Source: Mallotus nudiflorus (taxonomy: Eukaryota; Streptophyta; Magnoliopsida; Malpighiales; Euphorbiaceae). From it: a DNA stretch of 64,000 nt. Numbering within the stretch: position 1 is the first letter of the stretch; each line of letters begins with the position of its first letter. The DNA is taken from contig CANTUR010000195.1 of the NCBI GenBank assembly GCA_947683625.1, forward strand, positions 1,612,001 through 1,676,000, read 5' to 3'. This document shows, in pieces, positions 1 to 13,400 of this stretch. The notes beneath the pieces were generated by a model, which was given only the letters and a program-made list of their open reading frames with translations, was not told the DNA's origin and ran no database searches. Position numbers and translations under genes: made by a program.

Positions 1-177
1 AGATATATTGGGCACATTTTTTCTTTATAAAAAATAATTAATTTTTTTTGTAAAAGGTATTGAGTGATTTTTTCTTTAAAAAATTAGGAGAAGGATAAAA
101 AAATTGGAATTTGCCTAACATTTTCTTAATGTTAAGAATAGTTTAATTTGTACATTTATTATTATTATTATTATTAG

Positions 178-667
178 CAAATTACATTTTCTTCTCAAAA
201 TTTGACGTAATTAACACTTATCTCCCTCTTATTTAAAAATCAAACTTTTACCTACCTCAAGTTTTATTCCTTTAATATTTAAAGACATCTATTAAAATTA
301 GACTATTTTTTCAGTTAAGTCTATATAAAAAGATTCAAATGTTTTTTGAAACAGTAAAAAATTATAATTAACTACAAAGTACTAATAATATGGTTATTTT
401 TTATGAATCATAACATTAGTAAGTGAATGTACATATTTAATGTTAATATAAAGGACTAAAATTTTGTTAATATTTTATAATTTATTATAATTTTTTACTG
501 TTTGAAAAGACATCTTAGTCTTTTTATACAGCACTTGAAAAAAATGGTTTAACCCTAACAGAAATCTTTAAATGTTAACATAATAAAATTTGAGGCAAAA
601 ATTCATTTTTGAAACAAGAGGAAGAATTGGATCAAATTTTAGGGAGAAAAATAAAATCTCCTTTATG
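178..667. mobile_element. Foldback MITE with long inverted arms
   Basis: The left part (about 180-370) and the right part (about 480-665) are imperfect reverse complements over more than 150 bases. Matching blocks include the region around 'aatatttaaagacat' on the left and 'tctttaaatgttaa' on the right, and 'aaacagtaaaaaattataat' near 350 against its complement near 480. The unpaired centre is about 110 bases of AT-rich sequence. There is no coding capacity. This is the form of a foldback MITE. I could not fix the target-site duplication, so the superfamily is open and the ends are approximate. Confidence 0.6.
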
Positions 668-1700
668 AAGTTAGAAAATTAAAAGGAAAAGGACAGCTAA
701 GAGGAACTATGGCTCAGAAGATGATCTGAGACCTTACAAAAAAAAAAACAATAAGCCCATAAACTGAAATTGGATAATTGTGAACAAAACTCCGTTCTTT
801 GTGATCATTACATCAGTATCATCAGTATAAAATTTTGTATTAATATTAGCAGGTGATTTAACTTTCGCATTTTTTTGGATGGCTTATCTTAAATATAAGG
901 TCTAATGCCATATCAATCTCATTCATTATTTCACCATTCTAACCCTTAATTTGATTCAAATGATTCAAACTATAAAAGATGCTTCATATAATTTTCTTCC
1001 ACCAATCTGTGGTATACTGCAAGTTACATTTCCACTGTATTGTATGCACAAAGAGCAAGAAGCAAACAACCACAGCCGACCACTTCAGCTATTGAAAAAT
1101 TATCCAAGAAAACAACTACAATGTTTCAATGCAATTATTTATTTCTCCATCCAAGTCTCAAAAGAACAAAGTTCCCCAGAAAAGAAAGCTAAACTATATC
1201 ATGAAACTTGCGGCAAATACCGAAACATCCTCCTTTCTAAAACAACATCAAGTTTTTAGCATTGTAAGTCAGTAGTCTAGCCAGTAAACCTAGGGATAAA
1301 GAATCAATACCAGGAAATGAAACCACGAAAAAAAAGAGAAAAATATAAAAGAGAAATCTACATTTACCTTAGGACTGAAAAGGATGAAGTTTCAAACATC
1401 GACAAAGAATCAATAAAAAATTGCACTGCAAGTTTCAACAGCTCCTTCCCACCAAGATTTGCGTAAAAAGAAAAAAGAAAAACTACATTTTACCTTAAGA
1501 CCTAGTGGCAAATATTGAACATCCTTTTTAGTTTTTGTTGTAGAAGAGCTACAATCACATTTTCTTCTGACTTCAACCCAACACATTTTTAGAACATAGA
1601 CCGCAATCTTCTATTTTTAGAAGATATGAGAAAAAGAGGGGGAAAATAAAAGAAAAAAAAGGAATTTTAGGGTTGGGAGGAGGGGGGAAGAAAAAGGAGA
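668..1700. other. Intergenic, no gene seen
   Basis: AT-rich sequence beyond the 3' end of the PP2A gene. It holds only short open frames with no recognisable domain or codon pattern, and purine-rich tracts near 1620-1700. The 3' UTR of the minus-strand gene probably ends near the right edge of this stretch, but no polyadenylation site could be assigned with confidence. Confidence 0.5.
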
Positions 1701-1940
1701 GAATCTAGCTGCCCACCCTAGAATAAAAACAATTTGCTTCCTTGCGGATTCTGCGACAGCCACATCTGGGTACTTGATGATATGATGATATTAGCATGTG
1801 TTACGGATTGAAGGGGCATTTGAAATGTGAGAAATTGATGTAGCCTCCACCTGACTGGTTGGTGGGAAATGGAAAAGAAATCTTCTCCAACAGCAACCCA
1901 AAAAGTTAACCAAGCAATTGTGTTTCTCCTTAGACCATCT

Positions 1941-4900
1941 TTATGCATAGTACATGTACAAGCTGTTCGCAGCAGCACAAGCAATTGAGTTTTCGGTTGG
2001 GTGCCATGCAAGATGGAGCAACTTTGTGGTGAAATCAAAAGAATTTCCATTTGCATCAACTCCTGGGCTCTCCGCTCCTGTGTAATTCACCACAGAAATA
2101 TAATAAAGATGCATGGTCATGAGGTTAATAGAACAAAGAGAGAAAGGAAGAAAAGAAAAGCAAGTGATGGCACTAACCCCGTCTTACAACACGTGTTATA
2201 CTGCTTAAGGATCTGGAAGGCCTTGCAGGCGTCTGAACTTGTCTCCTGAAAGAATAAATTAAAGGTTGTAAATGCATGTTATTGTGCAGAGCTTCAAAGG
2301 GCCCATCTGTTGATATTTTTACATCAATGTGAAAGTACCTCATTGGATTTTTGCTGGCTTCCAAAGTAGTTGCCTCAGTACTACTAGGAGCACAACCAAA
2401 CACACGGAACAGATTGCTGGGTTCACATTAGAAGAAAGCAGAAGAATATTAACTTGCAAGGAAGGGTTTCAACAAGAAGAATATGGATAGCAGGCTATGG
2501 GCAATAAACACGGACCTGTAAGACCCTGTCGCCACTCGCAATCCATCACCACTCAGACAACACTCGAATTTATCAAAGATTGAATCATTTTCATACAGAT
2601 CACACAACTATGCATATTCAGGGAAAAGAAAAAAATATTAGTGGAGACAACCTAGCAAAATAACTGCAGGACAACTATGCATACAGGAAGAAATTTCACC
2701 TTAGGTCTTAAATACTCGTGAACCTGGAAGGTTGCAACTGGACCTGAATCCATATTGATGTCCCATAACTGACAATGTAAAAAACACAGAATCAAAAGAC
2801 TAAGAAGAATCAATCCCAGCTGAACTTTCAAAATATTACAGATGCAAATATTAACTCCTTGCATCCTCTTGAAAACAAAGTATAGCCCATTTTCTAAAAC
2901 TTCAGCGGTTGTTCCACATTCCAGATAAAGAAATACAACTACAAGCTGATATTGAACAATATCCAAAACAAACATTTTGCACAAAATTAGTTTGAAGTCT
3001 CATAATTTAATCTTTTCAGCAGTCACAGAACTCCAATATTCCTTCATATCAAGCCTTATAGGTTTGTACATAGCCCCAAAGGTATCGACACAAACATGAT
3101 TACGTTATGCCTGGATAGCATGGATAGGTTATTTGCCTGCAATCTTTACTTCTTTCTCTCTCAACTAAATTGTCCAACTACTTAGATCTCACTAATGTTC
3201 TTTCCCCAAAACATTACACAAGCAAAGGCAGTAATTTTTTTATCTTTGCTGCATATCATCATAATTTTCTTCTCTTCTTTTTCAACAAAAGTCCCTGCTA
3301 AATCATATATTTGCTATGGTATTATAGTTTTCCACATAAGAATAATATTGCATGGTCAACAAAAAAAGTGCTCCAAGTCAGTAGTTGTATATACAGAAGC
3401 CCAAACCTTAAGGGTCATGTAATCACGACTAAGTATATGTCTTCCATCCTTAGCAAATTTAATATCTGATATTGAAGCAATTATCTCTGTGAAAAAAGAT
3501 CTAGAGCCCGGTGCCTCCTGTTCCTCAAACCTGCAAGCAAACAATATTGGAACATTTTGCCAAGTTTCAACCATCTCTTTTCTTTCCTACAAAAGGTATA
3601 TTCAACAGAAGTGATCAGGTTGAATACTTACAACTTAGCATGAGAATCACATAAAGCCGATTGGCGTAAATCAATGAGTCGGATTGAGCCTCTTGAACTG
3701 CTATATGCTAACGTATTGCAATGGTTGGGGTGGAATTCTGCAGATGTTATAACCTCTGCAAGGATTAAAGAAATTAGGATGCTGAAACAAGTAAATAGCC
3801 ATTAAGCAGAAGCCTACCACTTGAAAAATGCATTAACTACTCGATCAATCAAAAAGGTAACAATTAACACTGTATATCCAGGAACTACAAAAGAATTCAC
3901 ATGGTAGCCAAACATAATAGTATAAACACACACTGACACACAACAGAAACCAACCAATTCACTAAGTACTACAACACAATCAAGTAAAAGGTCTGCAGGA
4001 TAAGTTGCCATTCAACTAAGAGGCCAAACAACACAAAAATGAGAAAATAACAAAAGTCAAAGATAAGCATCCATAGGCAACAAATTCTACATCAAACCCA
4101 GAATCCACCAAGATTGTTCAATGGGCATGTCTATCGGCCTAATAAATAAAATTCATATGTAATCCCTGAACTTAAAAGACTTTACCGGTTAGATCCTCCA
4201 TATTTGCAGGTTTTACATCAACGATATTGAAACTTTGATTGCTAATCTCCAAGTTCCAAAGATTGATTCGCAGGTCATCAGCTGATATAAAAGTTTCACC
4301 ATCACTACAGCATAAGAGAGGAGAGATAATTAGCAAATTAATCATTAGACACCAAAACAAATGATATAAAGCAAACATAGCAAAGCATATCTTCAAAGTA
4401 CATCCAACACTTGCTAATCAGATGAAGAGAAAGCTAGCATGTTAAGAGTGGCAATAGACATGCTAGTTCAGTGACAAATTCACTTTCTTATCCATTTGAG
4501 ACTAAAGGTATGAAAGTAGCACCCTCAAAACCTTCCAATTTGCAGGCAGAATACAAGGTTTTAAAAGCAAATGGACACGCCAATAGGGAGAAAGGAAAAA
4601 GAAAACACACATTACGTCCAACACAGAAACCAGACGATTCTAGAATGCATAGCTAAAAAGTTGTGACCAATATCCGTATAAGGAATTGCAGACTTTCATA
4701 ACAAATAACATAAATTGGTCATGTAAGAATAGAGATTATTATTGAGTATCAACATTATAATACTGTCAAGCTGGGAAACCATGGTTGAAGGATAAAAGTA
4801 AGTTAAATGAGAATGACCTATAGTTACATATTTAAATGAACTGCAATGTAATAATAGTTAAAATACATTAGTACTTTATGATTTTCAGAAATGCAAAATT

Positions 4901-7900
4901 GTAACCAGTTTCTATCATTCACACTCAGTTTTGCCATTGACTCTTAGCTAATATTCTTGCCAGGCGACATCATACAATATAAGCCCCATGTACCAAAAAA
5001 AAAAAAAAAAAAAAGGAAGGAAAGAAAAATGAGTAAACAAACATTTATCAGTCCACCCATCCCCCACCCACAACAAGAACCATTAACAGCTGTACAAGCA
5101 AACAACATCCTTGTCAAAAAAGAAAGACCACTTTTCATGTCATCCTATCTTTTTGAGAGTATAATTGAAGATTTCAGGTCATCACAGATTCCCATCATCT
5201 ATAAAAAAAATAATGAACAAATAATGCATAATTATAATGAGAAACTACCAAAATCATTCCAAGATCCCCAGTACAATCCCCAGAATCAAACAAGTATAAC
5301 AGCAACAATAACGACGTTATCTAACAATAATAAAGAGAAAAAGAACAACTAACAGAATAACAGCAGTTGTTGAAACAACTTTGAAAGAGCATCAATGCTA
5401 AACAATAACAATGAACAAAAGATAATATAATATAAGAAACAGAACCACCTGTTATTTGAAATTGAATTGATGTGATAATCATGTGCATGGGCATAAACCC
5501 TTCGGCATCTAGCCACCAAGCTAGTCTCATTGCTAGTTACCTACATGTAGCATAAAATAGGAGTTAGGCTGGAGCAAGACTGGAAGAGCAATCTATTAAA
5601 AAAAAAAACATGGACACACCCAAAGAACGCCCTCCACCCTCAGACCTCTTTTCTTAACAGTGGCCAACACCACAACTAAACCACAAATCCCCCTCCCCCC
5701 CTTCTAACAATGAAGCAATACTCCAAAATTCAATGCAGTTGAGGCATGCAGAATCCAGAAAGAAAGGCATGTGGATAATATAAGTCTAAACATGTAATTT
5801 AAAGTAGACCACAAAAGCAATCAGGGGAAAGAGTATAAAGTTCAGTCATTGAACCAAACAGTCCATGAGAGCATAAAAATAGTATACAAGCATGCATAGT
5901 TAATGGAAAGCTACATTCCCTGGACAAGGTAAGTCCTTCAAAAGTTGTAAAATATGCCTGCCTGGTCAAAACACAAAAGATGCAAGAAAAACAGAATGGT
6001 TCTAGTACAACTACCACAGGTAAACGCAGTGATGGAACACCCCCAGGCGGGAAGGTGAAGTCATTGCTTGGATAACTGTATGACTTCTCTGGCCAGCCTC
6101 CATTTACAAGACAAGGTTTAGCAACACCTGAATTGCTTGAACTAGCAACATTACCATTTCCTAGAGCTTTTGAAGGGTCCACATTCATTTCAGAAATTTT
6201 CTTAATCTTCTTTTCTTGGACCTGTGCAATTCCCAGATAGAAACAAAAAAGAAATAAATAGTTGTATAATTATAATCAAACATAAATCAGATAATAATAA
6301 TACTAGGGGGCAACATCTTAATAAATGAAATATGCCATACTGTTGGTCGTCACACATCTTAAATCATCCAGCAATCCTAATTCCAAGTTTTTTCAAAATT
6401 ACAAAACTCATATAAAGTGCTTATTTGCATATAATGACACATTTATGCATACAACAGAGCAATTTAATGCTACTTGCAACAATTACTAACGAGTTCCAAT
6501 GCGCATTAAGGCAGCTGCTCACAGGAAAGAGTATCATGCTTAATATATTGATGCACTGGTAGGTCCACCAAGCCATTTAATAGTTCATGATTAAATAAAT
6601 CTGATCATAGCCATTATGGAGACACGATTCTTAATAAATGAAAAGGACATACAATGAGGAGATAATAAATATAAAAACAAATCTTGAATCGTTAAGTGTC
6701 CGATAAGGGGTATGCATCTCTAGTTAATATTTATATCTAAGCACATAAATTGGTAAAGTAGCCACCAACATATTCACTTGGTAGTTAAAAAAAAAAATGT
6801 CATATCAATAGTTAAAAAAAACATGTTGTATCAGATTTACTTTATTGCATTAATCACCAGATGCACAGTGGATATAAGAAGATGGAAAATAAAAGGCCAA
6901 TAACAAAGCTTCAAGACATTAAATCATTCCTACCTTCCAAAACTTAATAGTTTTGTCATTAGTAGATAGGAGAAAAAGAGCACCATTGGCTGTCTGGCAC
7001 CATCTGATTTTGTTGATTTTCTCCTCTATTTCCAAACTCTTGAGATAATCAAACTGGTACCAATGCAAACATACTCATTATAAATATAATCAGTGTTATA
7101 TAAAGAAAAGTGAAAGAATATGAAATTAAAGTAACAGATAGAAATAACACCTCAGGTTCATGGCTCTGGAACTCTGTTTTATAACGAAACTCAGGATGCC
7201 TACTGATAGGAAAATCCATTCTCTCCAGGTCCCTTCTGGATCCACCATGCTACACAGTACAAGTAAGGATATTGTAATGATGTCACTTAAGGAAAAATAG
7301 ATCAACAAGCAACAAGCAATAATAAAGCCTAAGAAAAGCCCAAATGCAGCCTCCAAGAAATGAAAGAAGCATACATCCTTTGTGTCTGTTCTCTCAAAAA
7401 GAACAACCCGGCCTCCACGGTCACCGGTAGCAAGATGATCACCACTTTTATCAAATTCAATAGCTGAAATAATATCAACTGCAGAGAAAAACAAAATCAA
7501 GATTAACACAATCCCAAAAAATCCTTCCACTCCACTGCACAATATAAAAGATCATATACAACCTTGCTAAATATATTTAACAGCCCCTGTTCCAATATTT
7601 TCTCTTTTCACAACCTTCCTAGACCATAATTGCTTAACTTGAAAGACGCTGGCAGCTGCATTTCTGGTATTGCTACCACTAGCTGTCCTTTTTTAAAGAA
7701 ATATTCAATGTATGTAACAAAAGCAGAAAATTGCAATGTAAGATGACTACTGCAGGTTTTGCGTTTGGTAATTTACATATGAAGACAATTTTGAAGTGTG
7801 TGGCAAGTTCTACTGTTATTGTTTACGTGCTGAAACTGATAAAACAGTTGATGGGATACAAAGATATAAAATTTCAAACAGAGGGAAAAGAAATTGAATC

Positions 7901-10166
7901 TGAAACATCATATTGATGAACAGTGCTCAAGGAAAAGAAAGAAACCATTCTCAGATATTGCACGTACATTGAACAATTTTTTTTTTTTCTAAATATCATA
8001 TTTTTAGTGACAGCAACTGTCACCAAACTCAAAGGTTCAGCATTAACAGCTGTAATCATCAACAAAACTGCTCAAAGGGCTTAATACAAATTTGAACAGG
8101 CTGGCAACAATTAAGTTTCAGTACATACTGCAGCATAATTTAACAGCTCAAATTTTTGTATAAAGAATTTTGCAGCTGGAGCGAGTGGATTTGCACTCAT
8201 AACCTCCTTGTAAGATAAGTCCAGACACCAGCTAGATTGTGTGCCCAACTGCTGCAACTACCTCTGACTACAGTAGAACTAGGAATGTTTTGACAAACAG
8301 CATTTAACATCCAAAGAACATTACAACAAAGATGTCTGATGTCTTTGTGACGGGCTCCTCCTAGGACAATTGTGAGATATTCTCCAATTTACGCATGTAT
8401 AATTTGAGCGATAAAATGATCATCATAGAACTTGCAAAATTTAGGCCTCAACAGAACCAAATGACAATAATGTGAACTTGTTTAAAACACACCTGAGTTG
8501 ACACCTAGCTATGCAAAAATACTATCTTTTGTCTCACAATTCTTTAGGGTGTTAAAATGCACCTCAAAAAAACAGCTCCTCCAAAACATGCCTCCAATTT
8601 TTCTAGCTTAATTTCATATATCTACACCTGCCATCACATTTATCCTTATTGATCCCTTATCTTAACCACAATTCTGAAGTCTTTGTCTAGCAATCAGAGA
8701 CATAAATATTTAAATCTTTTAGAACATTGGTTCTTGCAAAGAAAATTATGTCACCATTAGGAAACTTCCCTCCTAAATTGCATTTCAATTAGCTGGGGGG
8801 CACATTTTACTCCGTCTCATTTCATCTCATTTTTGGCAGTTCATATATAAGTGCACCATGGTCATTAGTCTTATCTCATTTCCAATCTTAAAAGAAATCT
8901 CAAGCACTCATCCCTACCGCCCTTTCTCCTCCAAACCCATTCTCTCTACTCAAAAACACTTCATTGGAATGTGATTTATCTCTACATATGCATTTTAAGT
9001 CCAATATCTTTTCATTTGCAAAGAAACTATCAATGCCGTATCTTCTTCAGAGTTTTGTTCTGTCAGAAAACCTGTTTTTATAGGTTAAGCCCCTTCCATT
9101 TATTCACAGATTTGAAAGAAGAATGCTGCAAAATCAATCTGGTAGGCTCCTTAAATCCATAAATTGATATGCAAATCATGTTACCATTGACTGATGCTGA
9201 CTGAAAGTAACTATCTTTGGAGACTGCAACAAATATTGCCACTCGTATTACTAATATTCTACCAATGCGTTGAGTTCAAACATTTTGAATAAACATTAAT
9301 TTCTACATAGCATTAGTGCAGAAATGGATGTGATGAGACAATTTGAAGATGCTACACATATCTAGATGAAAAGTTCATTTTCCAATACAGTAAAATGTCC
9401 CTTATTCTACATTGCAATTAAGCAATACATAGAAAGGCATGACAATAAATCTTAGGATTAGCAATCCACTAACTCCTAGAACAGAAAATGTTTGACACTG
9501 AGCAAACACATGAGCATGTAAATGTGTTTTCTTTATAAGGAAGAAAATAACAAATGTGAAAAGACAGCTCTATCAAATTAACTCAGCACATTAAAACATG
9601 TCACCCAATACATACACCAATAACCCACTTCGCCAATCAACCAAGAGATGATACAACCATTAAGATCCATAACATAGACAACAAGTTGAAGAATTAACAG
9701 CTTAAAATGACCCATTTGTATTACTCACCCATTGCATGTACCTAAGAGAAAAATAACGAACACCCAATTCACCACTAACTCCATAGAGCTCACTTCCACA
9801 CTTACATCTCCCTCAATCCAAAAAATACCCAAATCTAAATCACTAAGCTTTATCCAAATCACAGCAAATAACACCCTACAGCTATCGACCCATAAACCTA
9901 AACAAATACATGTAATCGACCCACGATCCATTTCGGATCCAAAACCCAAAAACAAACCCCAATATACAATTAAAACAACGAAAATCAACTGGATCCAAAT
10001 GACCAGAAAAACCTAAATGAAAATGAAGAAAAAAAAAATGCGAAAAAATATTACCTTCCTGAACTTCTTCTCCGGCTGTTCTCTCGCCGAAGACTTGAGA
10101 GAATTTCCAATCCAAGGGCTGTGGTGGGCCCGCCGGAGCTGCAGTGACCTCATCGCCACCGTTCAT
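1941..10166 (-). CDS. PP2AB: PP2A 55 kDa regulatory subunit B (B55), WD40 protein
   Basis: B-type regulatory subunit of the heterotrimeric Ser/Thr phosphatase PP2A; the WD40 propeller selects substrates for the A/C core. Coding exons on the minus strand, in gene order: 10166-10055, 7478-7375, 7249-7151, 7053-6934, 6221-6015, 5540-5449, 4304-4186, 3755-3632, 3530-3407, 2768-2700, 2607-2516, 2416-2339, 2245-2178, 2077-1941. Every intron is GT-AG and the joined length is 1545 bases (514 residues plus stop), against about 513 in Arabidopsis B55. The start MNGGDEV and the following QVFGERTAGEEVQE are the family N-terminus. Hallmarks include HLATGDRGGRVVLFERTD (exon 2), PEFRYKTEFQSHEPE (exon 3), DDLRINLWNLEI (exon 7), FFTEIIASISDIKFA (exon 9) and the end SLYMYYA. 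A longer reading from 10181 (MEITR) is in frame, but the start at 10166 matches the family. Intron 1 is 2.6 kb. No break is seen; the paralogue (alpha or beta type) cannot be told from here. Confidence 0.97.
7479..10054 (-). other. Large first intron of the PP2A B55 gene
   Basis: A 2.6 kb intron between the N-terminal exon and the first WD40 exon, with GT at 10054-10053 and AG at 7480-7479 (minus strand). It has no open frame that looks coding. A possible degenerate tRNA-derived (SINE-like) piece lies at about 8167-8262 on the minus strand: an A-box-like TAGCTGGTGTC and a B-box-like GAGTGCAAATCC. Long first introns in housekeeping plant genes often carry expression-enhancing signals; nothing in the sequence proves that here. 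Confidence 0.7.
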
Positions 10167-10480
10167 TCTCGTAATCTCCAATCTTTCTATATAATTATGG
10201 AGTGCTGCTTGTATCGCTCTCTCTCTTCAACACGATCAAATCCAAAAAGGGTTAAGATTAAGTCAGTACGTTGGTTCGTTCGTCCGTTCGCCCCCTCCCG
10301 ACAATCAATCAATCAAAAAGATCGCATCTTATTATATTTTTCGCTCATAGCAAAAACCCATCTAAAGCAAAATTCTTCCTTTTCCCCTTTTTTATTCTTT
10401 TTTTTTTTTTCTGTTAAAAAAAAAATTACAATATGATACAGATTTTTATATTTCAACCATTGTAACAGAGAGAGAAAGAG
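10167..10480 (-). promoter_or_regulatory. 5' UTR and proximal promoter of the PP2A B55 gene
   Basis: Directly upstream of the start codon on the minus strand. It contains a GA/CT-rich stretch near 10217-10230, a C/G-richer stretch with repeated 'gttc' units near 10271-10295, and an AT-rich 'aatataataag' on the minus strand near 10331-10345 that could serve as a weak TATA. The mix of CT-rich 5' UTR and weak TATA fits a broadly expressed gene. The transcription start is not determinable by eye. Confidence 0.4.
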
Positions 10481-13400
10481 CGCTTTGTGCCATGTTGTTA
10501 TTATTATTATTATTATTTCTTTAACTGAAATAAATAAATTACAATTATTAGAAAAAAGAATTTTAATTTATTTTAATTTTAGAAAAAAAGGAATTTTAGT
10601 TTATTTTATTTATCTACAAATAATTATTATAATTATAATAATATAATATTATTATAATACACATCCTAACTAAATCGAATCTATTTGAATAAGAAAAAAT
10701 AATAATAAAATTTTTTAAACCATGTTATATATATTAAAATATAAATTTTTACCAGCTAATTGCAACTCGTAGTGTAATAATATAAATAATATTATTAGAA
10801 AAATTATAAATTTCTCTCTCTATAAATGAAATGGTGTTTCTCTCTCTAATAGGGTAAAATCGGAATTTTAGTTGATAATTTTTTTATTTTATTTTACTAT
10901 TATTATTATTTTATTTTTTTTGGAAGCAACAAACAAACAAGACCGTTCTTATTGAGTGTGTCTGTCTATTCTTAATAATGGGCTTTTGTTTTTTGTTTGT
11001 TTTTGTTTTTATTTATATTTATTTTTAATGGTTTTGATAGAGCTCTCAAGCTGTGTTATATTTAGTTTGACAATCGAGTTTGATTGGTTGTGATGCGGAG
11101 GACTGCGTTTTGATTGGTTGGTGAGGGGCTGAGCGTAAAAGTACAAGTTCAGTGTTGGTTTGAAATTACAGTTTTGTCCTTGGCTTTTTAACTTCCTTTA
11201 TTTTTTCTTAATCCTTAGAGATTAACGTGGGATTAAAAAAAGGTCATAACGATGGACGGCTCTGATTAATTGTAAGGAAAAAAAAAAGTAATAATAATAA
11301 TATAAATTGGGGATGGATGTGATGTGAATGTCACTGTTACTCTTTAGAGAGTAACACATTTTGTTGACTTTAGGTGGCATATAACATGAAAATATATAAA
11401 AGGTGAGGAATTTTTTAGGCTCATAGGACTAGAGTGAGATAATAATGATAATAATAATAATTGCCACAACATTAAGACTAATTTAGGGAGATTTTTTTCT
11501 TTCTCTTTTCTTAATTTTTAATTTTTTTTCAAAAATTTTATTTTAATTACCGTTAATTAATAGTTCTTTCTATTTCTATTTTATTTATTTTTATATTAAA
11601 TAAATATAAATTTCTAATATATTTTTGTTTATTTAAATTTTTAAATTTTATTTAACGTGGAATTTTTGTGATTTTTGTCAATGAAGTTTGTACATCTCAT
11701 GGTTACAACATTTTTGTTAATCAATGGTTCTTTCTACTCATATTTAATTTTTTATTAAATAAATAAAATTTTCTAATATTTTTTTATTTATTTAAATATT
11801 TAAAATTTATTTCATGAAGTAATTAATCATAGAATTTTTGTGATTTTTCTTGATGAAGTTTGTATATCTTATAGTTATAATATTTTTATTTGTACTTCTG
11901 CAATCACATGAATAAAAAATTTAAAAACAATCCTTGCATAATGAAAATAAAAATGACAAATGACTTTACTTAATAGAGAAAAAAAAAAAGTGTATTTTGT
12001 TGTAATATTCGGAAATATCTATCACCAAATTCATATGAGATTTTTTTTTTTCAAGTTTATTTTAGACAAAGAGAATGTTTTGTACTCAAAATTTAATCCA
12101 AGTTGCAAAAATTGATGAATTAAATGGAGATTTTGACAGGGATTGTATTCTATTTTTCACAATACGTATAAATATAAAAAAATTAAAATTAAAAAAACCA
12201 GCCAACCCAAGTAGCTATGGCCATAGAAGAACAAGAAGAAGGGGACAGTGAGTTGATGTCATGCCATGAAATCTAGTGTTAGAATTAGGTGAACTTGTTA
12301 GACTTGATGTCTCCTTTTGCCCTCTTTTAAAATTGATGTTTCTTTCCAATTTTCTTTTTTTGTTAAAAAAATATTACATTAAATAAATTAATCACTAGTG
12401 CATAAATACAATAAATTACAATCTTAAATCTTTATTTTCCTTTTGATGTAAATGATATATATATAAATTCAAATCATTGGGCAAATAATTGCAATTAGAT
12501 TCTTAATGATTAAACATTTATTTCACAATAAAGGATATATGTTCATACTTATTTTTTATTTTTAAAAATAATTCGATAAAAGTACACATTAAACATATAA
12601 TTTTATATTCCAAACGTATTAAGCGGATTCAACCTTTTTTTTTTTTTGGGTTTGTTTTAAATGGATTTATTCCTTTGCAGCTAACTTAGACTGGCTTTAT
12701 GAAACCAACTCTTAGTTTCTAGTTTGCATTTTCAACCAATAGGAAGAGAATAAACAGGGACCGATCATATAAAAAATTGTAAAATTCGTGTTTGTTCCAT
12801 ATTTATTTATTACCGTATGAAGCTAGCGTCTGTTACATAAACAGCAGGCAAGTTAGCAGTCTCATACGAGGAATCAATTCCTAAATCACTAACTCTTAAC
12901 ACTAAAATACGGTCTATATAGTAGTTTCAAAAAATTTAAGGTATATTTATTTATAAAAAATTATTATAGTTTTCTAAAAGAAATTTTAAAATGAAAATAG
13001 AAAATAGAAATTTATATTTACTTTGGATGTTTTTAAAAAAATTTCACTTGAAAACTGTTTTTACCATTTTTATAATTTCATAAGAAAAGTGTAAAATAAT
13101 TTTTTATTATTTTCAAAAATTATTCTCATAATAAATATAAAGTGAAAACACTGCATTTTCATTTAAAAACACATTATTTTTATTATGCTTTTTTTTTATT
13201 AATTACTTATTATTTATTTTAGTATTATAAGACAAAATGAACTTTACTTTTTAAGTCATAAATTATTTTTCTACTTTTATGCGTATCACTATTTCTCTAC
13301 TTTAAAGAATAAGTTATAAATAAAAATAAGTAAGCATATTTTTAATTTTCAAAAAATAAAAAACAATTTTTAATTTCTAAGAAATAAACATGTTTTACAA

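Noticed and set aside
951..1259. 102-codon plus-strand open frame
   Set aside because: No domain, no family resemblance and no splice context; codon use looks random for AT-rich intergenic DNA.
4957..5352. 131-codon plus-strand open frame
   Set aside because: Lies in an intron of the PP2A gene on the opposite strand and is driven by A-runs (poly-Lys); no recognisable protein.
9732..10016. 94-codon plus-strand frame opposite the start of the PP2A first intron
   Set aside because: Thr/Lys/Pro-rich text from intron DNA; no homology pattern, and the minus-strand gene explains the region.
12216..12272. 18-codon open frame
   Set aside because: Too short, no conserved context and no flanking exon that fits.
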